This document shows positions 10,847 through 23,477 of a stretch of DNA of 64,000 nucleotides, in pieces; the stretch's first letter is position 1; every line of letters starts with the position of its first letter. The DNA comes from Dactylellina haptotyla (lineage: Eukaryota; Ascomycota; Orbiliomycetes; Orbiliales; Orbiliaceae), in contig CM062380.1 of the NCBI GenBank assembly GCA_031310005.1, forward strand, positions 1,488,001 through 1,552,000. Reading direction: 5' to 3'. Below the pieces are notes generated by a model, which ran no database searches, was not told the DNA's origin, and worked only from the letters and a program-made list of their open reading frames with translations. A program made the translations under genes and the position numbers.

Positions 10847-13279
10847 CTATCCCCGCGCCGCATCTAATTCATCCTCTTCTTGAGGCTCCGGATGGTGAAT
10901 CCTCACAGGTTCATGATTCGCCAATACTTCCAACCCTTTCCCCCCTTCCGCAACCTTAACTTTAGCTGTCTCACCTGCCAAAATTTGACCTTGAATCAAC
11001 CTCATCGCTAACGGGTTCAGTAACTGCTTCATTACTAGCCGCTGCAGTGGCCTAGCGCCATACTTGACGCTATATCCTTTCTCGGATAGGTATTCCTTAA
11101 CACCGTCTCCTAGCTCCAAAACTATGCGTCTCTCGTCTAGTTTCTCCTGTACCTCTTTAAGCCTCAACTCCACAATATCGGAGATCGAGTTCTTGGATAA
11201 CCTCTGGAAAACAATAAACTCGTCGATACGATTGAGGAACTCTGGTGGGTAATAATGCGCTACTTCCTCTGTGATCGCGTTCTTGATCTCGGTCGGGATA
11301 ACGCCGCTCCCGTCTCCTTCTGGCGCGTTGACGAGAATATCCTGTCCCAGGTTGGACGTGAACACGATGATCGTGTTTCTAAAGTCCACTTTTCGGCCTT
11401 GACTATCTGTCAGGTGGCCGGCGTCGAGGACTTGTAGTAACAGTAATGCGACGTCCTTATGCGCTTTCTCGAATTCATCGAATAACACGACGGAGTACGG
11501 TCGACGTCTGACGGCCTCGGTCAGCTGCCCTGCATCTTCGTAGCCTACATATCCGGCCGGGGCACCAATGAGTCTGCTGACGGTGTGTTTCTCCATGAAC
11601 TCGCTCATGTCGAAACGAATGACTGCGTCTTCAGAACTAAATAGGAAATTGGCGAGTTGCTTAACGAGTAAGGTTTTACCGACACCGGTTGGTCCGAGCA
11701 ACATGAACGATCCCGTCGGCCGATTGGAGCTGGTAAGGCCCGCACGTTGGAGGCGAATAGCATCGGCGACGGCCTTGAGCGCTTCCGGTTGGCCTTTGAC
11801 TTGCTTGCCGATTGTGGCTTCCATTTGTACTAATTTTTCGACCTCGCCAGCCATCATTTTCTCCGTGGGGATGCCCGTGGCGCGGGAAACGACGCGAGCG
11901 ATATCATCTGAGGTGACGGAATCGTGTAGGAGGCCCCCGCCTTCCTTTTGCTTTTCAGAGATCTGTTTCAGGGTACGTTCGAGACGGGGGATGGTTGAAT
12001 ATCGCAGCTCACTGGCTTGCGCGAAGTCGCCAGTTCGTTGTGCAGCGTCGAGCTCCGTTCTGGCGACATCGAGTTGTTCCTGTGTCGTTTTTATGCTGGC
12101 GATTTCAGCCTTCTCGGTCTCCCAGATATGTGTCAACCTCGCGGCTTCATCTTGTTTCTCCTTAAGCTGGTCTTGAAGTTTCTTCCTCCGGTCGACGCTG
12201 AGTACGTCCGTTTCCTTCTTGAGTGACTCAAGTTCGATCTGCATTGTTAGGATCTCGCGATCGAGGACTTGAATCGGCTCCGGTTTGGATTCCTGTTGTA
12301 ATCTAAGCGCCGAACAGGCCTCGTCTACCAAGTCGATTGCTTTGTCCGGTAAGAACCTGTCCGTGATGTATCGGTTTCCGTAGGTGGCAGCTGTGACCAA
12401 AGCGCCGTCTGTAATTCTGACACCATGATGCACCTCGTACTTCTCCTTGATACCTCGCAGGATGCTGATCGTATCCTGCACCGTCGGTTCGCTCACCAGC
12501 ACGCTTTGAAACCGCCTAGCCAACGCGACATCCTTCTCGATGGCTCTGTATTCATTCAATGTGGTCGCGCCACAGCACTGGAAAGAACCCCTACTCAATG
12601 CCGGTTTCAGCAAATTTGAAGCATCAATGCTACCCTCCGCTTTACCCAGTCCGAGCAAGTTGTGCAACTCGTCGATGAACAGGATTATTTCGCCATTCGA
12701 CTCCTCCACTTCCTTCATCACATTCTTCAACCGCTCTTCAAATTCACCTCGGAACTTGGCACCTCCCACCAGAAGACCCAAATCTAACGAGATAACCTTC
12801 TTGTTCAACATTGACGACGGCACATCACCCTGCACTATTCTCTGCGCCAACCCTTCGATGATCGCGGTCTTACCGACACCAGCAGGACCAACGATAACAG
12901 GATTATTCTTCGATCGCCGAGAAAGAACTTGAATACACCGCCGGATTTCACCCTCACGACCAATCACCGGGTCGAGTTTTCCATCCCGCGCTCGTGCCGT
13001 CAAGTCCATGCCGTAGGTCTCCAACGCCGATTTCTCGGGTTCGCCACCAAGGTTCATACGGTGTGTGCCACCTGGTGGAACGGGGCCGCGGTGGGTGGCA
13101 TATGTTCGATGTTGCGGGATAAGCGGCTGTAAATGTCGAAGGGATTGCGTGGGTACCGCAGGAAGTATCGTTCGAGCTATGTTTATCCCTCGAGCGTTTC
13201 GTATCGATTGGGAACGGATGGTGTGGGATAGGTTTCTGGCCGCCGCTGAGGACAGCCGTGCACTGTTTCGTGATAGCAT
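10847..13279 (-). CDS. HSP78: Mitochondrial ClpB-type disaggregase Hsp78
   Basis: This uninterrupted 810-aa reading frame is the same size as yeast Hsp78. An Arg/Ser-rich N-terminus without acidic residues (about residues 1-65, ending RTYATHRG) fits a mitochondrial presequence. The ClpB N-domain is absent, as expected for Hsp78. The first AAA module has Walker A GPAGVGKT at 131-138 and Walker B ILFIDE at 199-204. A coiled-coil middle domain spans about 330-450. The second module has Walker A GPTGVGKT at 529-536 and Walker [12 protein letters not shown]. The enzyme works with mitochondrial Hsp70 to dissolve protein aggregates in the matrix. A perfect heat-shock element lies 156 bp upstream of the ATG. 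The acidic C-terminus ([13 protein letters not shown]) is usual for the family. Confidence 0.97.
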   Translation of the reverse strand: MLSRNSARLSSAAARNLSHTIRSQSIRNARGINIARTILPAVPTQSLRHLQPLIPQHRTYATHRGPVPPGGTHRMNLGGEPEKSALETYGMDLTARARDGKLDPVIGREGEIRRCIQVLSRRSKNNPVIVGPAGVGKTAIIEGLAQRIVQGDVPSSMLNKKVISLDLGLLVGGAKFRGEFEERLKNVMKEVEESNGEIILFIDELHNLLGLGKAEGSIDASNLLKPALSRGSFQCCGATTLNEYRAIEKDVALARRFQSVLVSEPTVQDTISILRGIKEKYEVHHGVRITDGALVTAATYGNRYITDRFLPDKAIDLVDEACSALRLQQESKPEPIQVLDREILTMQIELESLKKETDVLSVDRRKKLQDQLKEKQDEAARLTHIWETEKAEIASIKTTQEQLDVARTELDAAQRTGDFAQASELRYSTIPRLERTLKQISEKQKEGGGLLHDSVTSDDIARVVSRATGIPTEKMMAGEVEKLVQMEATIGKQVKGQPEALKAVADAIRLQRAGLTSSNRPTGSFMLLGPTGVGKTLLVKQLANFLFSSEDAVIRFDMSEFMEKHTVSRLIGAPAGYVGYEDAGQLTEAVRRRPYSVVLFDEFEKAHKDVALLLLQVLDAGHLTDSQGRKVDFRNTIIVFTSNLGQDILVNAPEGDGSGVIPTEIKNAITEEVAHYYPPEFLNRIDEFIVFQRLSKNSISDIVELRLKEVQEKLDERRIVLELGDGVKEYLSEKGYSVKYGARPLQRLVMKQLLNPLAMRLIQGQILAGETAKVKVAEGGKGLEVLANHEPVRIHHPEPQEEDELDAARG

Positions 13280-13352
13280 TGTTGGTTACTTTGCACAGGC
13301 GAAAGGCATCTAAAAGGACAAGAATACGAAGAGGTAAGAGATGGGAGGTGCA

Positions 13353-13360
13353 ATATATAG
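13353..13360 (-). promoter_or_regulatory. TATA-like element of HSP78
   Basis: On the minus strand the sequence reads ctatatat, about 75-80 bp upstream of the HSP78 start codon and about 75 bp downstream of the heat-shock element. The position suits a core promoter, but this is a weak motif. Confidence 0.4.
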
Positions 13361-13434
13361 ATTAGGCCGGGGCCGGTCAGGCCATAGTGAAACGTCTACA
13401 TTGTCCGGCTATGATGTCAAAATGGTAAGTGCGA

Positions 13435-13447
13435 GAAACTTCGCGAA
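13435..13447 (-). promoter_or_regulatory. Heat-shock element upstream of HSP78
   Basis: The sequence GAAacTTCgcGAA is three perfect alternating 5-bp units (nGAAn/nTTCn), the canonical binding site for trimeric heat-shock factor. It lies 156 bp upstream of the HSP78 start codon, upstream of a TATA-like element. This is direct sequence evidence for Hsf1-type control, in agreement with the gene's known function. Confidence 0.8.
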
Positions 13448-13546
13448 CAACCTTTTTTTGGCGTTGCCGCTTTTGTGCCAACCGCCTTGTGTTACAATGG
13501 TGCTACCAACACATATTTTGTCTTGTTTCGTTCGAGGTGTTGGTGC

Positions 13547-14838
13547 CTATGCTACAGCTACGGCTTCTCCTGGAGACGTTCGATACTGTTTATTGTAGCG
13601 AAGGCAATGTTTGGCCCAAAGAGTGTTCCCTGGTACCAGGAGGGTGAACTGCTCTAAGAATCTTGCCAAGCCGTCGGAATGTGAAGGAGCAGTTCGCAAA
13701 AATGCCTCCCGGTCCTGTAGAAACTTCCCTTCCGCCTCAATGACCAAGTCACGGACAAGGTGTTTGGCCGCATCGACATCAATATTCCTCCAGTGCATGA
13801 ACAGCCAGACAGAATTGTTGCTCATCGCATCCTCTTCTCTATTCCCCGATTTCGCTGCTGCCTCCAGCTCCTTGTCAAACGAAAAGTAATCGTTGGAGAG
13901 TATCAGAGCAACAAAGCAATGCTTCAGAACCTCGTTGGCGACTTTCTCTTCATTTTCTGTAAGCTTCACGCCGAGCCCAAATAACATAAGTTTGCCGGTC
14001 CAACTGTGAAGTGTCGATATTAATTCGAGATCCGATAGCTGAAATAAGAAATTTGACGGGAATAAGCAACTTACATAGCTCCGCTATCAACTAAACGCCA
14101 ACTCATGTACTCCTCATAACCCTCAAAAGCCTTGCGGTTATCATGCGAGTTGCTCACAGTCAACATGACCTTCCAAGCGTCAAGAAGGATTTTACCACAG
14201 ATAGGATCAAGCTGCATTGCTTTCGCCCCAAGATTGGCGCGGATTTCCTCGGTGCCTCGCAATACTCTCTTCTGGAATTCAGGCAGATTAGCAGTGGAGA
14301 AGGATTGAATCATCTGAGAAGGTTCCGTTGCATCGAGCGCCTCTACGGCAGTATTCAACTGTTAGGCAGAAAATAGTTAGTCTAAGTAAATTTTCAAAAT
14401 TGGTTTCTATAGCCTTACAATCCCATCGACAGATGATTCCAACACATGATCATCATAAAGAAAACCAACTATTTCGAACTTGATTTATTAAAAGATTGAT
14501 CCCGGAGGCCCGGTGAACTTGAAACTTGATGACTCACACTCCATTAGATAGGAGCAAAATGCCAATCTTTCCGGTTTGACCAATTGAAATGCTACAGCTG
14601 ACCAGCTAAAGAATTCCCTATTCTCATTCCCCCAGAATTGATCATCAATGGGACATATGAGTTTCGAAAAATCTGTGCGAGCTTCGAGAATTCCTCTTTC
14701 CACCTCAGCGATATTTTTAGATGCTCTTAAGTCATAACCTTCAGCGCATCCCTTCAAGTCATATAGCTCGAGGTAACGGTTGATATCAAGGAGGTTAGAG
14801 GTATCATCTGCGTCGCTGACGAACTGGTTTTGGTACAT
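13547..14838 (-). CDS. Class I terpene synthase, related to cyclase domains of fungal chimeric terpene synthases, 4 exons
   Basis: Predicted exons are about 14538-14838, about 14419-14467, 14075-14358 and 13547-14003, giving about 360 aa. The exon 1/2 junction is uncertain because two donor/acceptor pairs keep frame. Exon 1 has the KPERLAFCSY segment that precedes the metal site in the cyclase half of fusicoccadiene-type enzymes. Exon 2 encodes the Asp-rich metal motif DDHVLE. Exon 3 ends with YEEYMSWRLVDSGAM, which contains the pyrophosphate-sensing Arg region. Exon 4 carries the second metal motif NDYFSFDKE and the terminal WAKHCLRY. No prenyltransferase domain follows before the stop, so it is a stand-alone cyclase of usual class I length. 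All catalytic motifs are intact. Substrate chain length and product cannot be read from sequence. The A-T-R reductase lies 0.8 kb upstream on the same strand. Confidence 0.85.
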
Positions 14839-15622
14839 GATGATTTACTGGGGTGAATTAGACTTTGCGGTGGTGTGTTCTTAGTCTCGTTGGCCAGACG
14901 GGGCAGTTTTGCTGCTGGTCCCTAAGCTACGCAGGAAAGATGTCTATAGTAGAGTAATATTAACCGAGAGACGCAGGCGCAGAAGTTGCATTGATATGAA
15001 TTTATACTAGCCTGGTATCGAGGCTAAATTTATACAAACACTAGCTTGAGAAAATTGCATGAGCGCTATCATCACTAGAGCACAATTCTACTCTTTGAAC
15101 CCTGATAAGGATTTATTCTTAAATCCAGACCCCTAGTAGGCAGAAAGGAGCTCATGCCACGTCGTCTGCAGTTTTTCTCTCAAATCTGGCAGACGGCTCG
15201 GCGGCACGAAGCCGCATTTCGGCCCGTAGTGAGCTTAAATAGGTTAGACTGACAATATACACGGTATTTGCAATATTTGCCGACCCATGGGCCCAGCATC
15301 CCTATGCAGGCTGATAAGGGTCCTACACTTACAATGTAAGGGAGATCTCACCGGAGATCCAGGTTTGACTGACTAAAAGCTAAAAAGTCCGATCTCAAGC
15401 TAAGCTGGAAAGGTGAAAGAAAAGGCTTATCTGCCTTCCTTTACTTTGGGAGTTTTATTTATTAGAGCAAGTACAGTTCCCTAAGAGATCTAATATTTGA
15501 CATCCTTTCAAGTAACAAATAACGGCGAAGTGACAAACTTCGACAATGAAATCAAATGAGAGAAGGATCCAATGCAGTGTAACCTCAGATTTACTCGAAC
15601 AAACCACAAGACTCAGTAGCTA
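14839..15622. other. Spacer between terpene synthase and A-T-R reductase genes
   Basis: This 784-bp stretch lies between two same-strand genes and must hold the 3' end of the reductase gene and the promoter of the terpene synthase. A GGAGATC direct repeat occurs near 15340-15360. I see no further coding exon. Confidence 0.55.
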
Positions 15623-18600
15623 CTATTCTGACACCCAATGCTTGATCCAAGCAGCCATCCACTCCGGCTTGATTATTTCTAGCTCTCTCATAGATCCGCT
15701 GGCTGGTAAAGTATTCTTTGTATCAAATCTTACTCGCCCATCACCTTGGGGTTGTTCGAGTAACGACTTGTAGAACTCAAGAAGTTTCATCCCTGGATTC
15801 CAGTACGCCATTTCGCGGCTACCGCTTGCTCCTCTACCAGCAGAATCCGAGGTGCTTTGTTTTTCAAGACGTTCTAACCATTCTAGATACGGGATAATCT
15901 GAATATCCGCCTTTTTTATCCCAGGTTGTTCTGCTAGTGATTTCTGTAATGTATCTCGTACAACAGGGAGAAGACTCTTCCAGGTTATAAGATTCGGATT
16001 CACGGTGTGAAACACATGCATATTGGACTCCGATGTTTGTTTCGACAGACCGAAGGAGAGTTCTGTAATTATTCTTGAGAGCTGGTCAACTGGTATCCAG
16101 TCCAACCCCCCAGTTTGACCAGCTGGTTCAGCATTGTTCTTGATACCGAGTGATTCTGGGAGAGCACCCATGTGACCTGAACTCAAAACCAAGCTGGGGA
16201 ACCATTCATTTCTATTCCAACCCCGAGCGCTCGCCGAAGGACCAGTTATCTGAGTTATCCTAACAACTCCGGTAACAATGTCGAGCTTCTTGGATGCGTA
16301 GTCTAAAATCCTTTCTGCTAGATATTTACTCTCTCCGTAGCCCATCAGAGCGGGCGAGTCGTCGTCCTCCAGGATAATCTCTGGCACAAGCGTAGGTACG
16401 CCTGCGGTTTTGCCACAGTTCCCTGCAGCACCTACAGATGATAGGAATAAGAGAGTTGGAGCTGTGCTGGCTAGAGCGGCGAAGCATATCAAGTTTTGTA
16501 CCCCATCCAGACTGGATTGGAAAGATTGCAGTGCACGATTGAAATCCACTGGCCATGCATTATGGATTATATGGCTGACTGACGAAGCAAGTTTATTGTA
16601 AATCGATGGCTCAAGTCCAAATAGTTGCTCTGATAGGTCTGAGGTGAGGAATGTGACCCGAGACTGTGGAAAATCTGTTGGGAGCTGTCGTTCTGCGTTT
16701 CGTGATATCTGTACCGACCTTGAGTCTGCCGATCGATTCAAGCAATAAATGTGCTTGACAGTTTCATCCGCTAGCAACGTATGAAGAAGATATGATCCAA
16801 GACTGCCTGTAGAACCAGTAAGTAGGACAATTTTGAGATTAGCAGCCGACAACTGTCGTTGCTGAGGGTAAAGCTTGATCCCCCTGGCAAATCCATCAAT
16901 GAACGCCTCGTATCGTTCTCTCACTACTGTTAACACCTTCTTCCGGTCACGACTAACGCTAGTATCTCCATTAGGTTGACCAGATACTCTCAAAATCTCT
17001 TTGGACAATGTTTCTACGGATGGGTTCGTGTAAACTTGACTCGGGTTTAGTTCTTGGAGTGGGAACTTGAGTCTGAGTTCCTTAACGAGATGGAGAACTT
17101 GTAAAGAGTCCACCCCCAAAGCGAAAAAGTCATCGTCGTCTTTAATATCATTCAGCTCAGTGACCTCCTTGACAAGATTGCGTATCGTAGCAGTAATATC
17201 TAGCATCTTTGTGTCATTGCTCCGCCCACTCGCAGCGTTCGAATCTGTCTCAGCATAAAGTCTATCGATATCTTCCGCGTACAGATTCAGTGTGGCTTGT
17301 CTCTGGACGGTTCCTTTACCAGCTCGCATCATCGGTCTGGCTGGATCCGTAAACAATATCTTGCTCTTGGAAACTTTCGCATGCGCCGGGCAGGCCTTGT
17401 TTGCACTCGAGACCACAGGCCATATTCTTTCGATTAACCCTGTCCGCTCCTGAGGGCTGAGTTGTTTACTAGCAACAGGCTCAATAAGAAGACATGCTTC
17501 GAATCTCTGATCACCTGCAACTACAGCAGCACTGATCTCGGGGTGGTTGCCGACCTCGTACTCGAACGAGATTGGGTTCGTCTTCTCGCCATTCAGGAAA
17601 ACGATGACATCGTCAATCCGCGCCTTATGCTGCCAAAGTCCGGGTTTCGTAGGATGAGGAGTATACAAGTCCTTCGTTTCAAACTCGCCTAGGTCTGGAA
17701 ATAGTAGAAAGACAGGTTGGTCGTAAGGGTCGGGCTTCTTGACTACTACCATCTCGTATAGGTCATCAAATCGGTGTCGAAACTCTATATTGGCGGACGG
17801 GTGGAATTCAAAGTAGTTCCAATCAGATTGGTTGAAATCTAAAGCCCGTAATTGGGAAAAGTTTGAACATTCGCTCGATCCCAGCATGAGGTATAGAGGT
17901 ATTTTCGAGTTAAATATATCGCCACTCTTCTGGGATACGCTCCCCCCTCCGAAAATTGAATATTTAATCCTGTTCGAAACTAGGTCCAAATAGGAGGGAT
18001 TCTGCGCAACTTCATCCACTATTACGGGGCTTAAGAAGGCCCAGTCTATCTTGGTGTTTTTGACAGTGTCGATAAATACACTTGTTACTGGAGGGGCGGC
18101 GGGAGGCGGAAACACTGGGATGTTGTTCCAGAAGGATGTCACCAGAAGCGAGAATACCAGTCCTGCGGCCTAAAATTTTGTTAACATGGTGTTTCACTGA
18201 ATTTTGAATAGCCACTTACGTGAAAACATGGTAACCCAACAAAGAAACGCCCTTGGGTCGCAAAACGTGACAGATTCTCATAGCCTTCCGGTGTTGTAGA
18301 GTCGTTCAAATTTATAGCCCTAGGGATGTATTCATGGGTGTAGATAATAGGCTTTGGGATGCCTTCAAGAGTATTAAAGGCCTATCATATAATAAAATCT
18401 GGAAGTGGATTGAAGGTCTACCTGTAGATCCGGAAGTATGCAAAACATAGACCGGATTCTTCTTTTCGTTCTCATACGTTGTGTCATAGGGATAAACTGG
18501 AACATCCTTCAAATCGAATAACTCCTGCAGCGATGGAATATGCAGCTTTTGCATTGGGTAGTCTTCTAGTATCATAGGAACACATGGCACTTCTGGATTT

Positions 18601-19061
18601 GTGCAGATGAGCTTTTTGCAGTCGAGTCTATTCAGCAGCGATAGGTGCGCTGCTTTGCTATTCCTGGGTGATGGTAAGAATACCTAAAAATGGCAATATG
18701 TCAGATGTTTTTCTTTGAATTTGTGAAGATATTACTACTCCTGGAGAGATGGGGTTCTCACTTTATATCCAGTCTTTATACCAGCAAGGACGACGATATG
18801 GTAACGGGGGTCATTAGGACCAATGTACGTGACTGTCTCAAAATTTGTTCCCCTCCCAAGACTCTTTTCGATGAGCCAAGCCACATGATTGATAGCGTTG
18901 TATGCTTCCAGGTGTGTAATATCTCGGGAACCAGAAGTATAGCTCGTAAGTGAGTTTGGAAGCGTACAATAGACCCCCTGTGGATTCTTCTTCGCCCGTT
19001 CCTCAAAGATGTGCGGTAGCAATCTCTCGCTAGAAGACAGTATAGCTTTCTCAACTGTCAT
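15623..19061 (-). CDS. NRPS-like adenylate-forming reductase (adenylation - thiolation - thioester reductase), 4 exons
   Basis: Predicted exons are 18762-19061, 18422-18683, 18220-18362 and 15623-18169, which join in frame to about 1083 aa. The adenylation domain spans about 1-540: the core motif HTSGSTGIPKP is split across the exon 2/3 boundary, then LMLGSSE and ARIDDVIVFLNGEK follow. The thiolation domain has its phosphopantetheine Ser near 590 in GVDSLQVLHL. The C-terminal reductase is an extended SDR with the nucleotide loop TGSTGSLGSY near 686-695 and catalytic Tyr846/Lys850 (YGESK). There is no condensation domain. Such enzymes activate a carboxylic acid with ATP, hold it as a thioester and release it by NAD(P)H reduction as aldehyde or alcohol. 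All three domains look complete. The substrate is unknown. The neighbouring same-strand terpene synthase suggests a shared pathway, which is inference. Confidence 0.92.
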
Positions 19062-20314
19062 TTTCCGAAAAGTTAATATATTTGTATATATCCCGCTTAA
19101 AATTGCACGATACCCGGCTCCAAGAATGGCGATACGAGAAATAAAAGGCTCCTATCAGTAGGACAACAGGAATTCTTGGTACCTTCCCTTAATCACATAT
19201 TTATGCCCTCAGCTCAGTAAACGGAAAATAAATCCCTTCGCTTCCCCATTTCTTGCTTTTCCGCAATATGCATGCTTTCTCTCCGGGACGCTACACAATC
19301 TTAGATTCTGATCTAAGATCGATCGGGCCGAGGCGCTAGCGAAACTTACAGATTGTCCAATCATTTTGGTTACTTCGCGAAGCTAGCGACCCCCACAAGC
19401 ATATTTTTTTTCTAATCCCTCTATCACAATTGATCGGAAATATCGGCATCACCTTCTGTTCAGCTTGGTCTCTAGAGCTTAAGTATGCTTAAAACCAGTT
19501 TATATATACCTAACCGAGAAATTGTCTCTGAAACCTGGCCAATATCGACGAGTCCTCGTCATGACGAGTAATGCCATTGCATTTCAATAGCGCGTACATC
19601 TTTCGTTGGCTACTTTGTGATCTCGCACGAACTAGGGCTAGGATTTTCGCACATTCCCCGAGCTCTCAAAGCTGATTAAACGGTGGAGTCTGAGCGTGAA
19701 GTGGACAACCAGCTGCTACTTGTCGCCCGAGATCGAAGACCTGCAGATAGCCGCCAAGGTTTTCATGCCGAATACATTCGAATAGGGAAATTACTGGAAG
19801 TGCAAACCTCGGTTACCGAAATCGGCTGGTAGATGATTCTGCAACTCGAACGATGAGATCAAGATCATAAACAACTGAGGTTATAGCTGTTGAATTCTTT
19901 AATTTGAGTCTGAGAACCAGCTAGATTGTCCCACAAAATCGAAGACACAGAATCGGGAATCTCTGGCAAAGTTGTGTTGAGAGCTCAAACTGCAACGAGC
20001 ACGTGACTTGATTCGAGGCTCGTCGCGCGAACTTTCGAGCTCCACCAACAACCTCCACACTTCACGCTTCAACCGCGTTATCGATTACCCACCTTGGCTT
20101 CAAGACATCCTCAAGCGCTCACATAGTTGAACACCGAGGACTCACATGGGTACCGTATTCCAATACACTCACCTGCGCCTCTCATAACCAATTGCTAATT
20201 ACGATACAGCAATTCTATCAGCGGCCCTATAGTTAATCCCTACCGAGGCTCAAGGATCGAGCCTCCAGCAACTAAACAATAACACCTCTACATGTCCCTG
20301 CCCACCCGCACAAC
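19062..20314. other. Divergent promoter region between the A-T-R reductase and MED1
   Basis: No gene is seen. A TATA-like tract lies just upstream of the reductase start (about 19075-19090, read on the minus strand). A CCAAT pentamer is present near 19358, and GCTAGCGA occurs twice (near 19335 and 19381). Confidence 0.55.
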
Positions 20315-22420
20315 ATGAACACGCACACGCCCATGGCAGCGCCGGCAATGACGCCTGGCAATCTGCCTACGTTTCCCTTCTCCCCGGCTGTCTCACAGGC
20401 CCTCGCCGGTTCCTCGCCGCACCCGGGGCTCAAAAAGTCACCCCACAGCTCCGCGCTCGCGCCCTCGTTGTCCAGTAGTGGCATACACTTCGGCTCCCCC
20501 GCGAGCTCGACAACGGGGGCGAAGTACATCAATTCGTTAAACTCTCTGCTCGGAGTTAGCAGTGATGGAACTGGCGTGGTTGGCGGCGGGGAGGACAAGG
20601 AGCGGAGTAAACTTAAGAAGGTGCTCAAGGTTCTCAAGAGCCGGCCTGGGAAGATCTCAGAGGATGGTATTAAGAGGGTCGCGAGAAGAGCTGGGTGGGT
20701 TCCTTATTATTCCTCCAGTGCTTCGCAGCTGGTATATATTGGCATTTAAAAGGAAATCTTGGCTAACGAGATCGGACGGGTTAGAATGCAGTATCACACC
20801 GATAGTTCAGGCGTTGTGAAGGGAGTTCACACACTGATAATATCAGGTATTATCGTCGTTGTTGATGTATGTGCCCTCGATACCTCCATCCTCGGATATC
20901 CTGCTGATACAAAAATATTGTTATGATACAGATTGACTTCAAAGACGGCGCGGTCTCGCGCGTCGCCCTCTCCTTCGCAGAAACATCCGGCCCCACCGCC
21001 GAATTCTCGGACCGGGCAGCCAAAATCCTTGAAAAGACATTAACCCCCACCGGCTTCAGCATCACATCATCCCTCGCGCAGTTCGCCGATAATCTCGAAC
21101 GCTTCGCCAGGTCAGATAGACTGAGTCACCTGCCGTCGCTGAACTGCTTCAGCGCGGTGACGGGATTGTACGTTAGCATGATGAAAATTTGGGAGAAGGA
21201 AGTAGCGAGTATGGGCGAGGTCGAGGCGATGTGTAAAGGAATGGGACGACCGGGTATGCACTTACGCGGCAAAGTCGGATTTTGTATAGACTACTGGAAG
21301 GAACGGCGGTTGATTTCCTCGAGTGAAGGAAAGGGCAAGGGCAAGGGTGATGATGAGAGCGGGAGGTATTGGAGGGTTGTCGTGGATGTGGATGAGCTGC
21401 CGAATGAGAGTTATATCACACCAGTGAGGAATTCAGAAGATTGGGTATCCGATAATGTTCTGAAAGGGTAAGCCTCTTAGCTGTCCCCCTCCCTCGGAAG
21501 ATCACCCATTGTTATGAAAAGAAACGCTAATATGCTGCTACAGTGCGGATGGACTCTTCGGCGCAGATATCCACGAAATCGACTGGATCGAGCCGCCGTT
21601 GAATAACTACGAACCTGCGACAAAACCAGAAGTGCTCGCTCGGCTGAACAACACTCGTTTCATCGCAAAGCTTGATCCTCCCGTTGTCATCAGCATACAA
21701 GACGAAGTGGAAGTTCTCAACGCCGCCGGCGCCTCTATGATGTCTCATGCATTACCCGGCCCGCTCGAAACCGTCCTCTGCCCGAAATGGAAATCCACCA
21801 AAGAAGCACTGAAAAACGAAAGAACGGTTTGCACAGCCAGCAAGGATGAAAAATCAGACCATACCTACAACCTGAACACCCTGCGGCCAGCCTACGGCCG
21901 GGTACTAGAAGAAATACCCTTCTCGCACCCTCGTCACCTAGCCATCATCTTCCAAGTCCTGCGGAAATACGCCTGCTTTACCACCATCTTCCATAGCGCC
22001 TTCCCCGAAGACCTCGCCGTGAAGTCTATACCCCAATCGAAAACAGACGGCGGCGCGGACCCGCAGAAGGAAGATACCATGGATATAGACGATTTCCTAG
22101 CAGACGAAGCCCTGCCGAAATCTACCCCTGTGGATATATCAATGAATACCCTCCCTCTGGGGCTCTCCTTACTGTTCCCAATCACCCCAGAGAATATCAG
22201 CCAGGTAGAGGTGAATATTATGAATAATGCAGACCTGCAGATACTCGCCGTCACGGGCGGAATACCCGCGCACGACGCCGAGGCTGTGAAGAAGGTGGTT
22301 GAGGTTACTGAGGATCTAGGGATTCTAGTAGAGTGGATTAGGAAGAAGGTTGTGGACGGTGATGCGGCGGCGGCAGCAGCGGGTGTAGTCGCGGGTAATG
22401 GCGACGGAATGGTGGATTAA
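20315..22420 (+). CDS. MED1: Mediator complex subunit 1 (fungal Med1), 4 exons
   Basis: Predicted exons are 20315-20694, 20785-20866, 20932-21467 and 21544-22420, joining in frame to about 624 aa. After a Ser/Pro-rich N-terminus (about residues 1-90), the Med1 domain starts with KISEDGIKRVARRAG and continues across two introns (TLIISGIIVVVDIDF, then the strand GAVSRVALSF). Later conserved parts include GADGLFGADIHEIDWIEPP and a polar C-terminal portion. Med1 sits in the middle module of Mediator and transmits activator signals to RNA polymerase II in the nucleus. The short second exon (82 nt) is supported by frame and by conservation of the GMQ...LII segment. The C-terminus has an Ala run and no other oddities. 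Confidence 0.88.
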
Positions 22421-23477
22421 GATGAATAATATATCTGTTTAATGATAATAGCTATTGATACCCCTACGGCGTATTCGTTGCCGGGACGGCTTTCCCGATA
22501 CTTTCACAATTTTTCCACAGAGCGAGAACTTTTTGATTTTTCTTTGCATTCTTCGCAACTTGGTTCAGATATTTATTGATCGATATATATACTCAAGATA
22601 GTAGTACTGGGGTTTTTGCTAGAGCTAATTACACCAAAGTACTCGCGAAAAGAAGGATATTACGCGCATATTATATACGTAAAACGACAACATGCACGAA
22701 CTTTCTGACGGATATACGAATCGTTTTGAAGGCTTCTTTTGCGTTTCTCAATTAATTATATAGTGTGCTGGGAGACAACGCGCATAGTTTTCCTTACTCA
22801 GCTGATCCGGGTGAAGATTATATAGCGCCTCTCAAATGCTATCATCGTGTGTCTTGGCTATGATATATACCAATGGATCTAACAAAAAAAACCATTTCAC
22901 CGCCCATACTTTTTTTTCCCCCTTATTCTTTCTTCCATCCTCATCTCTCCATCTCTGCTGAACTCAAGACATACCCTCCTGATTCCCTTCTAAGATTCTC
23001 TCTTGCCGTATGTTTGGTGCCCCAAAAATAAACAAAAGAGAGAGATTACAGCAACCGTTTTTTAATAAAAGGAAAGGAAGAAAAAAGGAAATCACAATAA
23101 GGAAAGGACAAGGAAATTGACAAAGTGAACAAAAAACGAAGCAAGAATGATAACAAGTACGCCGGATTTTTGACAATTGAAATGAAACAAACAAAGAAAA
23201 CGGTAACTTTGGCGGTAGACGGCACGGGTAGAAAAAACAAAATGGTATGCCGGGCAGCTCAGGTATCACAAGTTCTAGAATTTGCAGAACCGCAAAAAAA
23301 GAGCAGGATGGAAAACCCTTCGATGACGAGATGGAGAACGATACTCTTCTAACCCAACTAGTGTTTTAGCACAAAAAAAAAAAAGAACAGGGGAAGAGGG
23401 AAAAAAGATGTGTAAGATGACGATGACGATGATTGGAGGACGAAGGAAATTCGTGGGGGTTAACGACGGGATTATGC
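22421..23477. other. Convergent 3' intergenic region between MED1 and ORM1
   Basis: The stretch is AT-rich with A- and T-runs and AATAAT-like signals just after the MED1 stop. The open frames at 22964-23352 on both strands are low-complexity Lys/Phe shadows. No gene is seen. Confidence 0.6.
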
